Part shown: in pieces, positions 1 through 7,416 of the stretch | How the letters are laid out: each line of letters starts with the position of its first letter | Position numbering within the stretch: position 1 is the first letter of the stretch | Origin: Bacillota bacterium | Lineage (GTDB): Bacteria > Bacillota > Clostridia > Acetivibrionales > DSM-2933 | DNA length: 7,905 nt | Assembly (NCBI GenBank): GCA_023430975.1 | Contig: JAEYYB010000062.1 | Coordinates: forward strand, 1 to 7,905 | Direction: 5' to 3' | Position numbers and translations under genes: made by a program | Notes under the pieces: generated by a model | Databases searched by the model: none | What the model was told of the DNA's origin: nothing | Seen by the model: only the letters and a program-made list of their open reading frames with translations

Positions 1-127
1 GCCAGTGTCAGGACAGGGAAAAGCATACTTAAAAGTTTTTATCGTATGCTTTCCCTGTCCTCGTAAGTTGTTTTCCTCAGACAATTTAGAGATACTTCCA
101 AGTGAATACCAACCTTGAATTAGTATA
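1..127 (+). repeat. Left terminal inverted repeat (at least 127 bp)
   Basis: Bases 1-127 match the reverse complement of 7779-7905 at every position. Identity breaks at base 128 (C here, G expected from the other copy) and does not resume. The outermost part holds a 10-bp interrupted palindrome, TGTCagGACA (6-15), overlapping a larger hairpin (11-60). The inner part (61-127) is plain unique sequence, unlike a typical 15-40 bp insertion-sequence end. I do not recognise the family. The outer limit is unknown because the repeat touches the window edge. Confidence 0.97.
11..60. other. Hairpin inside the left inverted repeat
   Basis: The arm GGACAGGGAAAAGCATAC (11-28) pairs with GTATGCTTTCCCTGTCC (44-60). 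This gives 17 base pairs with a single bulged A. The 15-base AT-rich spacer is itself nearly self-complementary. There is no trailing T-run in either direction, so it is not a standard intrinsic terminator, although it could still slow polymerase leaving the operon. Such structures at element tips are typical recognition sites for hairpin-binding recombinases, or arise in MITE-like repeats. Which applies here is not visible. Confidence 0.9.
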
Positions 128-315
128 CTAAAAAATAATTTTTCCTGACCTTATCAGTTTCGCAATCTATACAACCTATTTCAAATAATCTTAGCTATTA
201 AGATCATAATTTAACATTACTTTATCTTAATTCTATCAGAGTAAACTTGTGCTTCAAATCCATTATGGTTAATACCGACAATCGACATATTTTAGAGATT
301 ATACCAGCACCATTC
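128..315. other. Non-coding interval downstream of the last gene
   Basis: This holds 188 bases of AT-rich sequence between the left repeat and the stop of the AlbA_2-TIR gene. It has a small AT-rich stem-loop (188-193 with 199-204) without a T-run, so no convincing terminator for the operon. On the minus strand a TGGTATAAT box (306-298) is followed after about ten bases by an ATG (288-286) opening a 23-codon stretch to a TAA at 217. This stretch contains FEAQVYSDRIKIK, vaguely like the start of small bacterial PH-type domains. It may be a remnant, a mini-ORF or chance. Confidence 0.6.
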
Positions 316-324
316 CTATTTCAA
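298..324 (-). promoter_or_regulatory. Promoter-like sequence pointing out through the left repeat
   Basis: On the minus strand TTGAAA (324-319) is followed after 15 bases by TATAAT (303-298), which is preceded by TGG (extended -10). The -10 region is identical to that of the operon promoter at the other end. The spacer is short, but an extended -10 tolerates that. It overlaps the last codons of the AlbA_2-TIR gene. It would make a transcript starting near 291 and running through the left hairpin and out of the element. Inferred from sequence match only. Confidence 0.35.
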
Positions 325-1278
325 GATAATAGTAATGAACTCTTTAAAATCAGATGAAAGCATATCTTGAAAGCTGACTCCAATTCCATCTTTTAATTTA
401 GAAATAAACTCTCCTACATGTAGTGATATTATTTCAAGTTTCTTTGATTCTTCTGTCATCTCTAGCATCAATGCAGGATTATTAATTTCTGCAACTTTTT
501 TATCAATTTTTGTCTTTTCATCTTCCCAGTATTTTATGTAATCAAATCTATTAGAAGAGTAAATGTCTGCTTTAATATCTTTAATTGTAATACTTTTATT
601 ATCATAAAACTTAATATCATGTTCTGATATTATTACAAATAGCAATTTATCATAATAATCCCTATCCCTCATAAGTTCTGTAATTTCATACATGCATGGC
701 GTTGACCTTAAATACGCATCGGATACAATCGATATTACAAAGTCATGTCGTTTAATACTTTGCATATACTCATCTAAACTATCTTTGTATTTTAATTTTC
801 GGATGTCTCTTGAGATTTCTATTTTATTTTTAGCTATTTCTATTATTCTATTTTCAATAATATCGGCAATACAATTATCTTTATGGCAATATGAGAGGAA
901 AATTTTTTTTGCTACCATTTTTTCAACCTCCATTTTATTATCGAACAAATATGCAACGTTGTTACATTTTACAACAATATCATTTTTTTCTACCTTAATG
1001 TAAGCCAAATGATGCCCTATATAAGCGAAATTTTCATATTCAAAATTAACATGCTTGTCCATCAGATTTCTAATGTCACACTCTTTAATACTAAAAGGGA
1101 AGTTCTTAACAGTAAGATTTTTCCCATCATCTGCCACTCCAAATACAATAAGTCCACCCTGAGAATTTGAAAAAGCAGATATATACTTGCCAATCATTTC
1201 ACTCGGCTCGATAGGGTGAATGTATTTAATATTAGTTCTGTTTTTTTGTTCAATCATTTTAATTATGTAATCAATCAT
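316..1278 (-). CDS. AlbA_2 (Schlafen-type) - TIR domain fusion, predicted NADase effector
   Basis: This 320-residue protein has two domains. Residues 1-115 resemble the AlbA_2/Schlafen nucleic-acid-binding fold, with the core ISAFSNSQGGLIVFGVADDG at 33-52, close to the family pattern IsAFANtxGGxlxxGVxDdG. Residues 124 to about 255 are a bacterial TIR domain: KKIFLSYCHKD (124-134), a central SRDIRKLKYKDS stretch, DFVISIVSDAYL (179-190) and CMYEI with the likely catalytic Glu198. TIR domains with this glutamate commonly cleave NAD+, so abortive-type NAD+ depletion is the expected role (inference). The AlbA_2 half could sense nucleic acid or anchor the protein. The ATG start follows GAGG by five bases. 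The gene lies 24 bp after the GHKL ATPase gene, implying co-expression. A strong internal start site lies at the domain junction. There is no signal peptide or membrane segment. Confidence 0.88.
   Translation of the reverse strand: MIDYIIKMIEQKNRTNIKYIHPIEPSEMIGKYISAFSNSQGGLIVFGVADDGKNLTVKNFPFSIKECDIRNLMDKHVNFEYENFAYIGHHLAYIKVEKNDIVVKCNNVAYLFDNKMEVEKMVAKKIFLSYCHKDNCIADIIENRIIEIAKNKIEISRDIRKLKYKDSLDEYMQSIKRHDFVISIVSDAYLRSTPCMYEITELMRDRDYYDKLLFVIISEHDIKFYDNKSITIKDIKADIYSSNRFDYIKYWEDEKTKIDKKVAEINNPALMLEMTEESKKLEIISLHVGEFISKLKDGIGVSFQDMLSSDFKEFITIILK
916..931 (-). promoter_or_regulatory. Internal ribosome site and ATG for a stand-alone TIR domain
   Basis: Within the AlbA_2-TIR gene, GGAGG (931-927) sits eight bases before an in-frame ATG (918-916, Met121). 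This is a better Shine-Dalgarno match than that of the annotated start. Met121 lies three residues before the TIR domain begins, so initiation here would give a 200-residue TIR-only protein. A run of eight A residues (910-903 on this strand) follows immediately, a possible slippage point. The site is seen in the sequence; its use is inferred. Confidence 0.5.
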
Positions 1279-1302
1279 AAATACCTCAATGCTTTAATAA
1301 AG

Positions 1303-3747
1303 TTAACTGTCATATATATTCCTAAGAGGAATAACGCTGATACCTGTTGTTTTTATAATATCCCCCAATGTAATCATTCGTGTATTTCCTTGTCCATCGT
1401 CTGTCCATAACTCATAATCCGTATCATCTAATGCTTCTAATTCTTCGTCATTGAAGAAAATTATCTTATTTTGGTCACTCGGACGAACAATGATTCTAAT
1501 GTCTTTTCCATTCTTTATTGCCTGGAAAACTGTATCTGAGTATTTATCACGCTCCCACTCCTCTAAAGAAGGCGATATTTTGTACGCTTTTATATCATTT
1601 AAATAATAGTATATATTTTTAATAGACCTTTCCATCATTAAGTGAAACTTTTCAAAGGCAAACGTTGATTGTGCGGAGATATGCTTTAATTGCTGCTTTA
1701 TCTCTAAATCTGATAAATTACCTAAGTTTTCAATTAAGTCAGCTATCTTATTATGATTTTCTATAATATCATCTAATTGTTCATATTTGATGTTGTTACT
1801 TTCAATTTTTTCTGCAATTTTAAAGCGTCTAATATTTTCTTCTGGAGTTGAAAGTAAGTTTCGTTTATTATACAATGTATCAAATAATTCCTCACTTAAT
1901 TTAGGCTTTTCAAGAAACCAATTAGTCAATTTATTAAAAACAAGTTGATTTTTAGTACTTCTTTGCGTATTGTTGATTGTCTCATCAGATAAAATACGAT
2001 TTATTTTATCTTGAATTATTTTTGAAATATATTTATTATCTTTATTTTTTGTAATAATTCCTTCGGGTAGATTAATCTCTTTGGCCAATAAGTTATCTTT
2101 AATATTTTCTCCTAAATCAAGTAGTATATTTTTAAATTCAGTATCTATATTCATATCAATTGAAAGTTCTGATATTTCTACAAACTTATAATTTTGATTC
2201 AAAACATATGCTTCTCGAATAAAATCTTCCTGCCTGGTGCTTTTTATCCAAAAAACATAATATTTATTTAACCAAGTAAATATATCATCAATTAAACCAT
2301 GAAAATTCTCTTCAAGGTAAGATAAATCTTTATCTTTTAAATACCATTGGTTTATATTAGATATTTCAATTTTATTTTTACAAATTTTATACCATTGCAA
2401 ATATGAGCTTTTTGTTGGTATATAAAATTTTGCAAATGAATTTATTATGTTCCAAAACTCATCATTAAGTTCTTTTTTTTCACAAATAGGCATCCATATT
2501 TGATTTGTTAATTCACTATTATCTATTACTTTTAGAGACGCTCTACCATAATATTCTCCATTTAGGTTAACATCCACAATTGGCAACTGTTCAAATCTAC
2601 TTTCGATTGCTTCTTGGAGCTTTTTTTGTATGGTAGAATTATTATTTCGTGCGACAAAGCATAAATTATATAGATCCTCCCACTCCTTTTGATTTGAATC
2701 ATTTATTAATTCATCATATAACTTTAATGCCATTTTAAGGAATTCAATATTCTCTTGACAGCCTTCATGAATAGCATTTCTATCTTTCTCAACTTCAAAT
2801 TTTGAGCAGTTTAAAATTACTGGGAAGCTAAAATTTTCAGAACCAATTAAGGGAAAATTACAAAATAACTTTGGCGTGTTTTGTGGATACGGCAATATTC
2901 GGTACTTTAAAGAAGCTAATTTTTCAATTAATACTACTAAATATACTTCCTTTGCTTGTCTTACCAATATATTAATTATTTCACCTAAAGAATTACTAAT
3001 CTCAATTAATTGATATTTTCCTGACATCTCCTCACAGTGGTTTGTAATTTGATATCGTACTCCATTGCATGTGATTGATTTTATAGATTTATTTAAAACT
3101 AATACAAATGGCACTGTATTCTTCAAATCTTCCAAACCCGCTTTTACCGCTTCTTTTGCTTCTTGTGAATTATGTACATCATAGAAAAAGGTTGTTCTAA
3201 TTTCATTGGGTTTTGCAATTATTCCTGTTTCATTCAGCTTTAAGGCTTCTATTAAGTTAAGTGTATCTTTAATTTGATTTCTAATATCTTGATAAGAAAT
3301 TCCACTTCTATCTATAACAAAACTCAAATTCTTATAAATATTTTCGTTCTGTTTAAATATCCCATTAATTTTAACTTTTTCAGATAACAAATGAGTTGAA
3401 ATAAATCCAGTTCCAAATTTCCCTGTTTTTTCTTCGATGTCACTTTGTTTCGAAGATATTTGAGTTATTAAATCTATTAAATTCTCATAATTAAAAGGTA
3501 CTCCATCATGAGTGAATTCAAGTGTTTTTTCATCTTTAACAGAGATGTTGATGTTTATTCTTTCATCCTTTGGAATACAGTCAGATGCGTTTTGGATTAA
3601 TTCCCATACCCATCGTCTTCTCGTGTTTTCCTTCTGCTCTGGAGCTTGTCCTCTAAGCTTCTTCATTTCTGACCATATTGTATTAGCTCCAGCATCAAAA
3701 ACTTTTTCCAGTAAAATTGTATCATTATCAGCATTAATCCTCATCAT
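1303..3747 (-). CDS. Sacsin/HSP90-like GHKL ATPase, defence-associated
   Basis: This 814-residue protein has an N-terminal GHKL (Bergerat-fold) ATPase of the sacsin type. It shows the N-box WELIQNASD (48-56, Glu49 and Asn53), the G1 motif THDGVPF (79-85), the G2 motif GKFGTGF (109-115), and a downstream FPLIGSENFSFPVILN block (298-313) followed by KDRN, as in sacsin-like proteins. The middle, about 340-730, is helical and lysine/asparagine-rich, with no family I can name. The end (733-814) carries IIVRPSD, ELWTDDG and TLGDIIKTTG, a pattern I associate with C-termini of other large bacterial conflict ATPases. Likely role: an ATP-driven, chaperone-like switch or sensor controlling the adjacent TIR effector 24 bp downstream (inference). 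AAGAGGA precedes the start; the second ATG (3744) is spaced as well as the first. The 67-bp gap upstream shows no clear promoter. Confidence 0.87.
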   Translation of the reverse strand: MMRINADNDTILLEKVFDAGANTIWSEMKKLRGQAPEQKENTRRRWVWELIQNASDCIPKDERININISVKDEKTLEFTHDGVPFNYENLIDLITQISSKQSDIEEKTGKFGTGFISTHLLSEKVKINGIFKQNENIYKNLSFVIDRSGISYQDIRNQIKDTLNLIEALKLNETGIIAKPNEIRTTFFYDVHNSQEAKEAVKAGLEDLKNTVPFVLVLNKSIKSITCNGVRYQITNHCEEMSGKYQLIEISNSLGEIINILVRQAKEVYLVVLIEKLASLKYRILPYPQNTPKLFCNFPLIGSENFSFPVILNCSKFEVEKDRNAIHEGCQENIEFLKMALKLYDELINDSNQKEWEDLYNLCFVARNNNSTIQKKLQEAIESRFEQLPIVDVNLNGEYYGRASLKVIDNSELTNQIWMPICEKKELNDEFWNIINSFAKFYIPTKSSYLQWYKICKNKIEISNINQWYLKDKDLSYLEENFHGLIDDIFTWLNKYYVFWIKSTRQEDFIREAYVLNQNYKFVEISELSIDMNIDTEFKNILLDLGENIKDNLLAKEINLPEGIITKNKDNKYISKIIQDKINRILSDETINNTQRSTKNQLVFNKLTNWFLEKPKLSEELFDTLYNKRNLLSTPEENIRRFKIAEKIESNNIKYEQLDDIIENHNKIADLIENLGNLSDLEIKQQLKHISAQSTFAFEKFHLMMERSIKNIYYYLNDIKAYKISPSLEEWERDKYSDTVFQAIKNGKDIRIIVRPSDQNKIIFFNDEELEALDDTDYELWTDDGQGNTRMITLGDIIKTTGISVIPLRNIYDS

Positions 3748-3814
3748 TTTATCCTCTTAAAATCGCATAACTTGTTCATTTTAATTACATGGCATATCAA
3801 CTGCTAAAAATTTA

Positions 3815-5752
3815 TTATATTAATGCCTCGCCATTTCTCCAGTCTTTTCTAACATAAGAAGCAAATTCGTTTTTAATTTCTAGATCGTTGCCATCAACGT
3901 GATCAACAATCAATATTTGAGGAAGTACCCCTGTTTCTTTTCCTATAGAATTAATTTCGTCAAATATTGTTTTATACATTTGGTTTACCGCTTTCAAATC
4001 AGCTTGAGAAAGCTTATTTTTATCAGCTTTTTCAAGTGTACCTTGCGGAAAATACACTTGGCTAGGTTGATCAAAAAACATAATCAATGGCATAGGCGAT
4101 TTTTCTTGAGCCGCAAAATACCTTAGCAAACTCAGAAACAGTGCTATATGACAAGAAACCCAATTCGCACCACTTCCCATTTCATATAAAAAGATTTTTT
4201 CATGCTGCTTTTGATGCTGATACAAATCAAAAGTTTCATCGATCAATCCAAAGTTTAAGTTGATTGGGCGATATTCTTCTTCAAAATCAAGTGTAAGTGC
4301 CAAATGATTCATATTATCCGATAAAAATGTTTGGGCCTTAGCTTTCTTAGTATCTAAATCAAAGCCATTTATTTTCTCTTCAAGTATTGAAATTTTATTA
4401 TTTAGAGTCTTTATATCTTCGTCAACACTTTCAAATAATCCAGAGCTAGTCATTTCAGCATATAGCACTATCCTTGCTTTAGCATAGTGAACTTTCTCTC
4501 TTTTTGAAACCAAATCTTTTGAGGTAATGAATCTCTGTTCAATATTTTTAATTTGTTTCCAAACATCTTTTATCTTATTAACTATTTCCCCATGAAATTC
4601 TCTTAATTTTCTTACATCTTCCGAAAAATCAGTAGTATATTTGCTGGTAATCTCTAATTCAGAATCTAGCCACTCTGTAGCCTCTAATAGTCTCGTATCA
4701 TCTTCGGAAATATCTTCGCAGTTCTTCCCACATAATGGACAAGTATATTTCGTATCAATATTACCAGCAACACTGGTTTGATTTTTCAGTTCCTGTAACA
4801 TATCAGTAAATGCTATTCCATTATTACTTGCATCATCAAGGTTACTAATTTTGAGTAAAACATCACGCTCTTGACCTCTTAATTCTTCTAATTGTTTATT
4901 TAACGAATGATATCTTTCTGCAATGCCACTTTCATTAAAAAGTTGAGAATCATTAAATTCAGGTAAGCTTGATGCAAGTTTAAGCATCTTTTGAGCTGTA
5001 ATATCTTGGTTAAACGGCATATCAAGTAATGCATAATAATCCTGTAATAAGGGCTGCAAATTTTCTTTAACATAGGTTGTACTTTTTTCATTGGCTTTTA
5101 ACGTCTTTTGTTTTCGCTTAAGCTGTGCTTTCAGATTTCCAAGTTCTATTAAGTCACTGTAATATTCTTGTCCAATCATACCTGCAAAAACAGGAAACTG
5201 TTCAATGATGTCCTTTCTTTTATAGAAATCTGAAAATCTATAAAATAAAGCAAATTTGCTTGCCATTAGATTTTGATGTTGAAACAAGTATGAAACCATA
5301 TTTCTTAATGAAGCTTTTTTTCCCTGCTTATCTCCATCAACAGCCATATTTGTTACATATAATCCTAATGCTGCTTCAATTTCATATTGTGCATCCTTTA
5401 CAGACAATTCAAGCTTATTAACAAAATAGTCAAGGTTAATTTTATCAATTTGAAAGTCCTCTGCTTCTTTTAAAATATGCATTTTGCCACCGCTCTGCCA
5501 GTTGTACCTGGCAATTACATATACATTTTGATTTATAAGCATAGGCATAACATAAAGATACGCAAAATCAGTTATTTTTCCTTTAGGTATGGTACATCTT
5601 GAACTACATAAGCAGTAATCTATTATCTCAACAAGAGCACTTTTACCAGTTTTAGATTCTCCGGTCACAATGTTAACTCCGGCTTTCATTGGAACCATTC
5701 TGCGTTTTCCAAATCTATTGAAAACCATTATTGCTTTTATATAACTATTCAT
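3815..5752 (-). CDS. DUF3732-type ABC/Rad50-like ATPase with zinc hook (ABC-3C ATPase)
   Basis: This 645-residue protein is the ATPase of the three-component system. Walker A is GESKTGKS (31-38), preceded by the usual strand. Two coiled-coil arms, about 200-325 and 355-470, flank a hook YTCPLCGKNC (336-345), whose CPLC pair (Cys338, Cys341) matches the Rad50 CxxC zinc hook. The C-terminal half has a signature-like MGSGANW (525-531), a Walker B strand LIMFFDQPSQVYFP (556-569) and an H-loop ILIVDHVD (613-620). The DQPSQVYFP wording is what I associate with DUF3732. Expected action: ATP- and zinc-dependent dimerisation around DNA or DNA ends, passing a signal to the nuclease partner. Its ATG overlaps the previous stop (ATGA), with GGGGGTGG seven bases upstream, so translation is coupled. 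Confidence 0.9.
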   Translation of the reverse strand: MNSYIKAIMVFNRFGKRRMVPMKAGVNIVTGESKTGKSALVEIIDYCLCSSRCTIPKGKITDFAYLYVMPMLINQNVYVIARYNWQSGGKMHILKEAEDFQIDKINLDYFVNKLELSVKDAQYEIEAALGLYVTNMAVDGDKQGKKASLRNMVSYLFQHQNLMASKFALFYRFSDFYKRKDIIEQFPVFAGMIGQEYYSDLIELGNLKAQLKRKQKTLKANEKSTTYVKENLQPLLQDYYALLDMPFNQDITAQKMLKLASSLPEFNDSQLFNESGIAERYHSLNKQLEELRGQERDVLLKISNLDDASNNGIAFTDMLQELKNQTSVAGNIDTKYTCPLCGKNCEDISEDDTRLLEATEWLDSELEITSKYTTDFSEDVRKLREFHGEIVNKIKDVWKQIKNIEQRFITSKDLVSKREKVHYAKARIVLYAEMTSSGLFESVDEDIKTLNNKISILEEKINGFDLDTKKAKAQTFLSDNMNHLALTLDFEEEYRPINLNFGLIDETFDLYQHQKQHEKIFLYEMGSGANWVSCHIALFLSLLRYFAAQEKSPMPLIMFFDQPSQVYFPQGTLEKADKNKLSQADLKAVNQMYKTIFDEINSIGKETGVLPQILIVDHVDGNDLEIKNEFASYVRKDWRNGEALI

Positions 5753-6240
5753 TCTCTATCCACCCCCAAGAAATAATTCAAATGATCTTCGTTGCTCTTT
5801 GCAAAAACAACTCCTAGATAATGTGCTGCTTTAATCCATTCTCGAACCGTGTTCTCAAAATCCAAATATTTTATTGGCTCAATGAGAACAATTCTATTTT
5901 CACTAAAAACAACTTTTTTCTCCGAATACAAAATTATTAATGCCTTTTTTGAATAGGATTTTAATTCTTCATATCGCTTTAAATATCCGGAAAGTTTTAC
6001 TTTTCCTGAAATCTTTGTATTATTTTCTAAATCATCAGATGTATTAAATAAAGTTTCCATCTTGCTTCTGTTATTTGCATTGGCTAACTTTTTTCTTGAC
6101 TCGGAATATAGTAAAATAGGCAATGCCATAAATACTAACCTTACTTCACAAGGTTTATTGTATCCAGATAAAAATCCCTGCAAAAGCAAACCATAAAAAT
6201 GTGGATTCATAGATAATGTTTGTATATGTTCAATGCTCAT
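5749..6240 (-). CDS. ABC three-component system middle component
   Basis: This 163-residue, mostly helical protein is of the small type found between the effector and the ATPase in ABC-3C loci. Family-like features are the NPHFYGLLLQGFLSGY opening (12-27), the hydrophobic block FMALPILLY (37-45), the AAHYLGVVFA helix near the end (138-147) and the closing FLGVD (157-161). In the published classification of these systems the middle component is a helical/winged-helix bridge between ATPase and effector; I infer the same role. The gene overlaps the nuclease gene by 11 bp and the ATPase gene by 4 bp. I chose the ATG at 6240 because AGGTGA lies five bases before it. A GTG at 6249 (166 residues) lies inside that ribosome site and is less likely. 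There are no catalytic motifs. Confidence 0.8.
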   Translation of the reverse strand: MSIEHIQTLSMNPHFYGLLLQGFLSGYNKPCEVRLVFMALPILLYSESRKKLANANNRSKMETLFNTSDDLENNTKISGKVKLSGYLKRYEELKSYSKKALIILYSEKKVVFSENRIVLIEPIKYLDFENTVREWIKAAHYLGVVFAKSNEDHLNYFLGVDRE

Positions 6241-7384
6241 CTTTTTCACCTACATCCCAATTAAATTCATCATCGTCTACAATTGTATGAATAATTCCTC
6301 GCTGAAAATATCCCTGATTCCTAATAATAGATTCAAAATCTTTTGCATCCCATTTCATAACTTCATTATATAAAAGTTTTGAATGTCTAATCTGTACACT
6401 TCTGTCAGTGTTTTCTGTTTCTAATTTTCTGCTGTCCTTTGCATATTTCATTTGACTTTTAAGTTCATTTTTATATCTAGGCAAACTTCTAACATATAAC
6501 AAATCGTCTTTGAAATATCTCATAACTGTCATTTCAGCTTTCCAATAATCAGAAACTGCATCTGGAATTTGAATTTCATATTCTATGCTTCTGATAGCAA
6601 CTACAAACTTTTTTTGTTCATACTTTCTTGCTTTTTCTTCAGGAAATTTTGATTCTGCAAAATCATTAGGGAGAGGTATTTCTTTAGGGTTAGAGTATGC
6701 AGGTGACTCATACTGCAGCATTTTGTCAAACTCTTCTCTACACACCTCCCATCGATGAGGAGGATCTTTTATTATAGCAACAATCTGCCCAAGCAGTGCA
6801 GCAATATATTTATCACGATTTTTTTCAGGAATATGCCCTATATAGGAACTGAATTCTTTGGAAATGCCTGAAATTTGATTTTGGGAATGCTCAATAGTAA
6901 ATCTTGATAATATATCTAACAACTTTTTTTCATCATATATATTATCTGTAAAAATTTTGTTGTAATATTTTCTAAACATCTCTTCTTTTGTTTTAGAAAT
7001 ATTTCCGATTAACTGTAAAATAGTGAGTTTAGATTTTGAATCTTTTGCATCCCAATTATAAAAAGGTGAATCGTCGGATATTGTAGCAGTTGTGTATAAA
7101 ATCAAATTCGAAAATGATGATATCCTATTATATTCTATGTACCAGTTTGATAAAGTCTTCCAAAAATCAACATCTCTGTCGGAAAGACTTTTCTCCCCAA
7201 AATGGTGTTTTACCTCTCGTTGAAATGAATTTTTAGATAATTTAGCAATTATACTAACATCACCATTAGTTTCAATTTGCAATTTATCGCCACTATTCAA
7301 CATAAAGCAGTCTCTTAATGCAATATAGTATTGGAAAATGTCTCCGACTTTCACCAGCGTTGCATCATTAGTTGCTCTGTCCAC
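6230..7384 (-). CDS. PD-(D/E)xK nuclease effector with ABC-3C C-terminal domain
   Basis: This 384-residue protein is the first gene of the operon. The N-terminal part (about 10-130) fits the restriction-endonuclease-like fold of DUF4297/Cap4 type: VGDIFQYYIAL, then GDKLQIETNGDV with Glu38 and Asp42, then QREVKHH with Glu57 and Lys59 forming the ExK, then DFWKTLSNWY. The expected activity is metal-dependent DNA cleavage. The last 130 residues fit the C-terminal domain of ABC-3C effectors: IPDAVSDYWKAE, YFKDDLLYVRSLPRYKNEL and a final GYFQRGIIHTIVDDDEFNW, a worn form of the family's G-H-x-L-x-D ending. That domain docks the nuclease to the middle component and ATPase. I use a GTG start (7384) because GGGGTGAT sits four bases before it. 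A TTG at 7399 would add five residues but lacks a ribosome site. Exact family assignment is less sure than the fold. Confidence 0.78.
   Translation of the reverse strand: MDRATNDATLVKVGDIFQYYIALRDCFMLNSGDKLQIETNGDVSIIAKLSKNSFQREVKHHFGEKSLSDRDVDFWKTLSNWYIEYNRISSFSNLILYTTATISDDSPFYNWDAKDSKSKLTILQLIGNISKTKEEMFRKYYNKIFTDNIYDEKKLLDILSRFTIEHSQNQISGISKEFSSYIGHIPEKNRDKYIAALLGQIVAIIKDPPHRWEVCREEFDKMLQYESPAYSNPKEIPLPNDFAESKFPEEKARKYEQKKFVVAIRSIEYEIQIPDAVSDYWKAEMTVMRYFKDDLLYVRSLPRYKNELKSQMKYAKDSRKLETENTDRSVQIRHSKLLYNEVMKWDAKDFESIIRNQGYFQRGIIHTIVDDDEFNWDVGEKDEH
6246..6251 (-). promoter_or_regulatory. Ribosome site that fixes the middle-component start
   Basis: AGGTGA, matching the anti-Shine-Dalgarno region including the GGTGA part, stands five bases before the ATG at 6240. 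It lies within the final codons of the nuclease gene, so the two genes are translationally coupled. It also contains the alternative GTG at 6249, which makes that start unlikely. Confidence 0.6.
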
Positions 7385-7387
7385 AAA

Positions 7388-7395
7388 ATCACCCC
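7388..7395 (-). promoter_or_regulatory. Ribosome site that supports the GTG start of the nuclease gene
   Basis: GGGGTGAT (7395-7388) matches the GGTGAT part of the consensus ribosome site and stands four bases before GTG (7384-7382), the usual distance for this part of the match. The upstream in-frame TTG (7399-7397) would place this site inside the coding region. Confidence 0.6.
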
Positions 7396-7416
7396 GCAAA
7401 CGATATAAATATTGTA

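Noticed and set aside
1..127. Assignment of the inverted repeat to a known insertion-sequence family
   Set aside because: The terminal bases do not match any family end that I can recall with confidence, and no transposase is present to settle it.
186..206. Small stem-loop as operon terminator
   Set aside because: Only six AT pairs and no T-run on either strand; too weak to call.
1216..1410. Plus-strand open frame spanning the AlbA_2-TIR / GHKL junction
   Set aside because: It lies opposite two well-supported genes, has no ribosome site and shows no protein-family signal.
3748..3814. Separate promoter for the GHKL-TIR pair
   Set aside because: A TTGATA (3800-3795) is present, but no -10 lies at 16-18 bases; the nearest TAAAAT is only 11 bases away.
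3899..4126. Plus-strand open frames inside the ATPase gene (also 692-1003 and 3512-3760 in other genes)
   Set aside because: They are antisense shadows of strong minus-strand genes, with low-complexity or implausible composition.
4900..5091. Minus-strand frame in another register of the ATPase gene
   Set aside because: It is a shadow of the intact 645-residue reading frame, which shows all the ATPase motifs.
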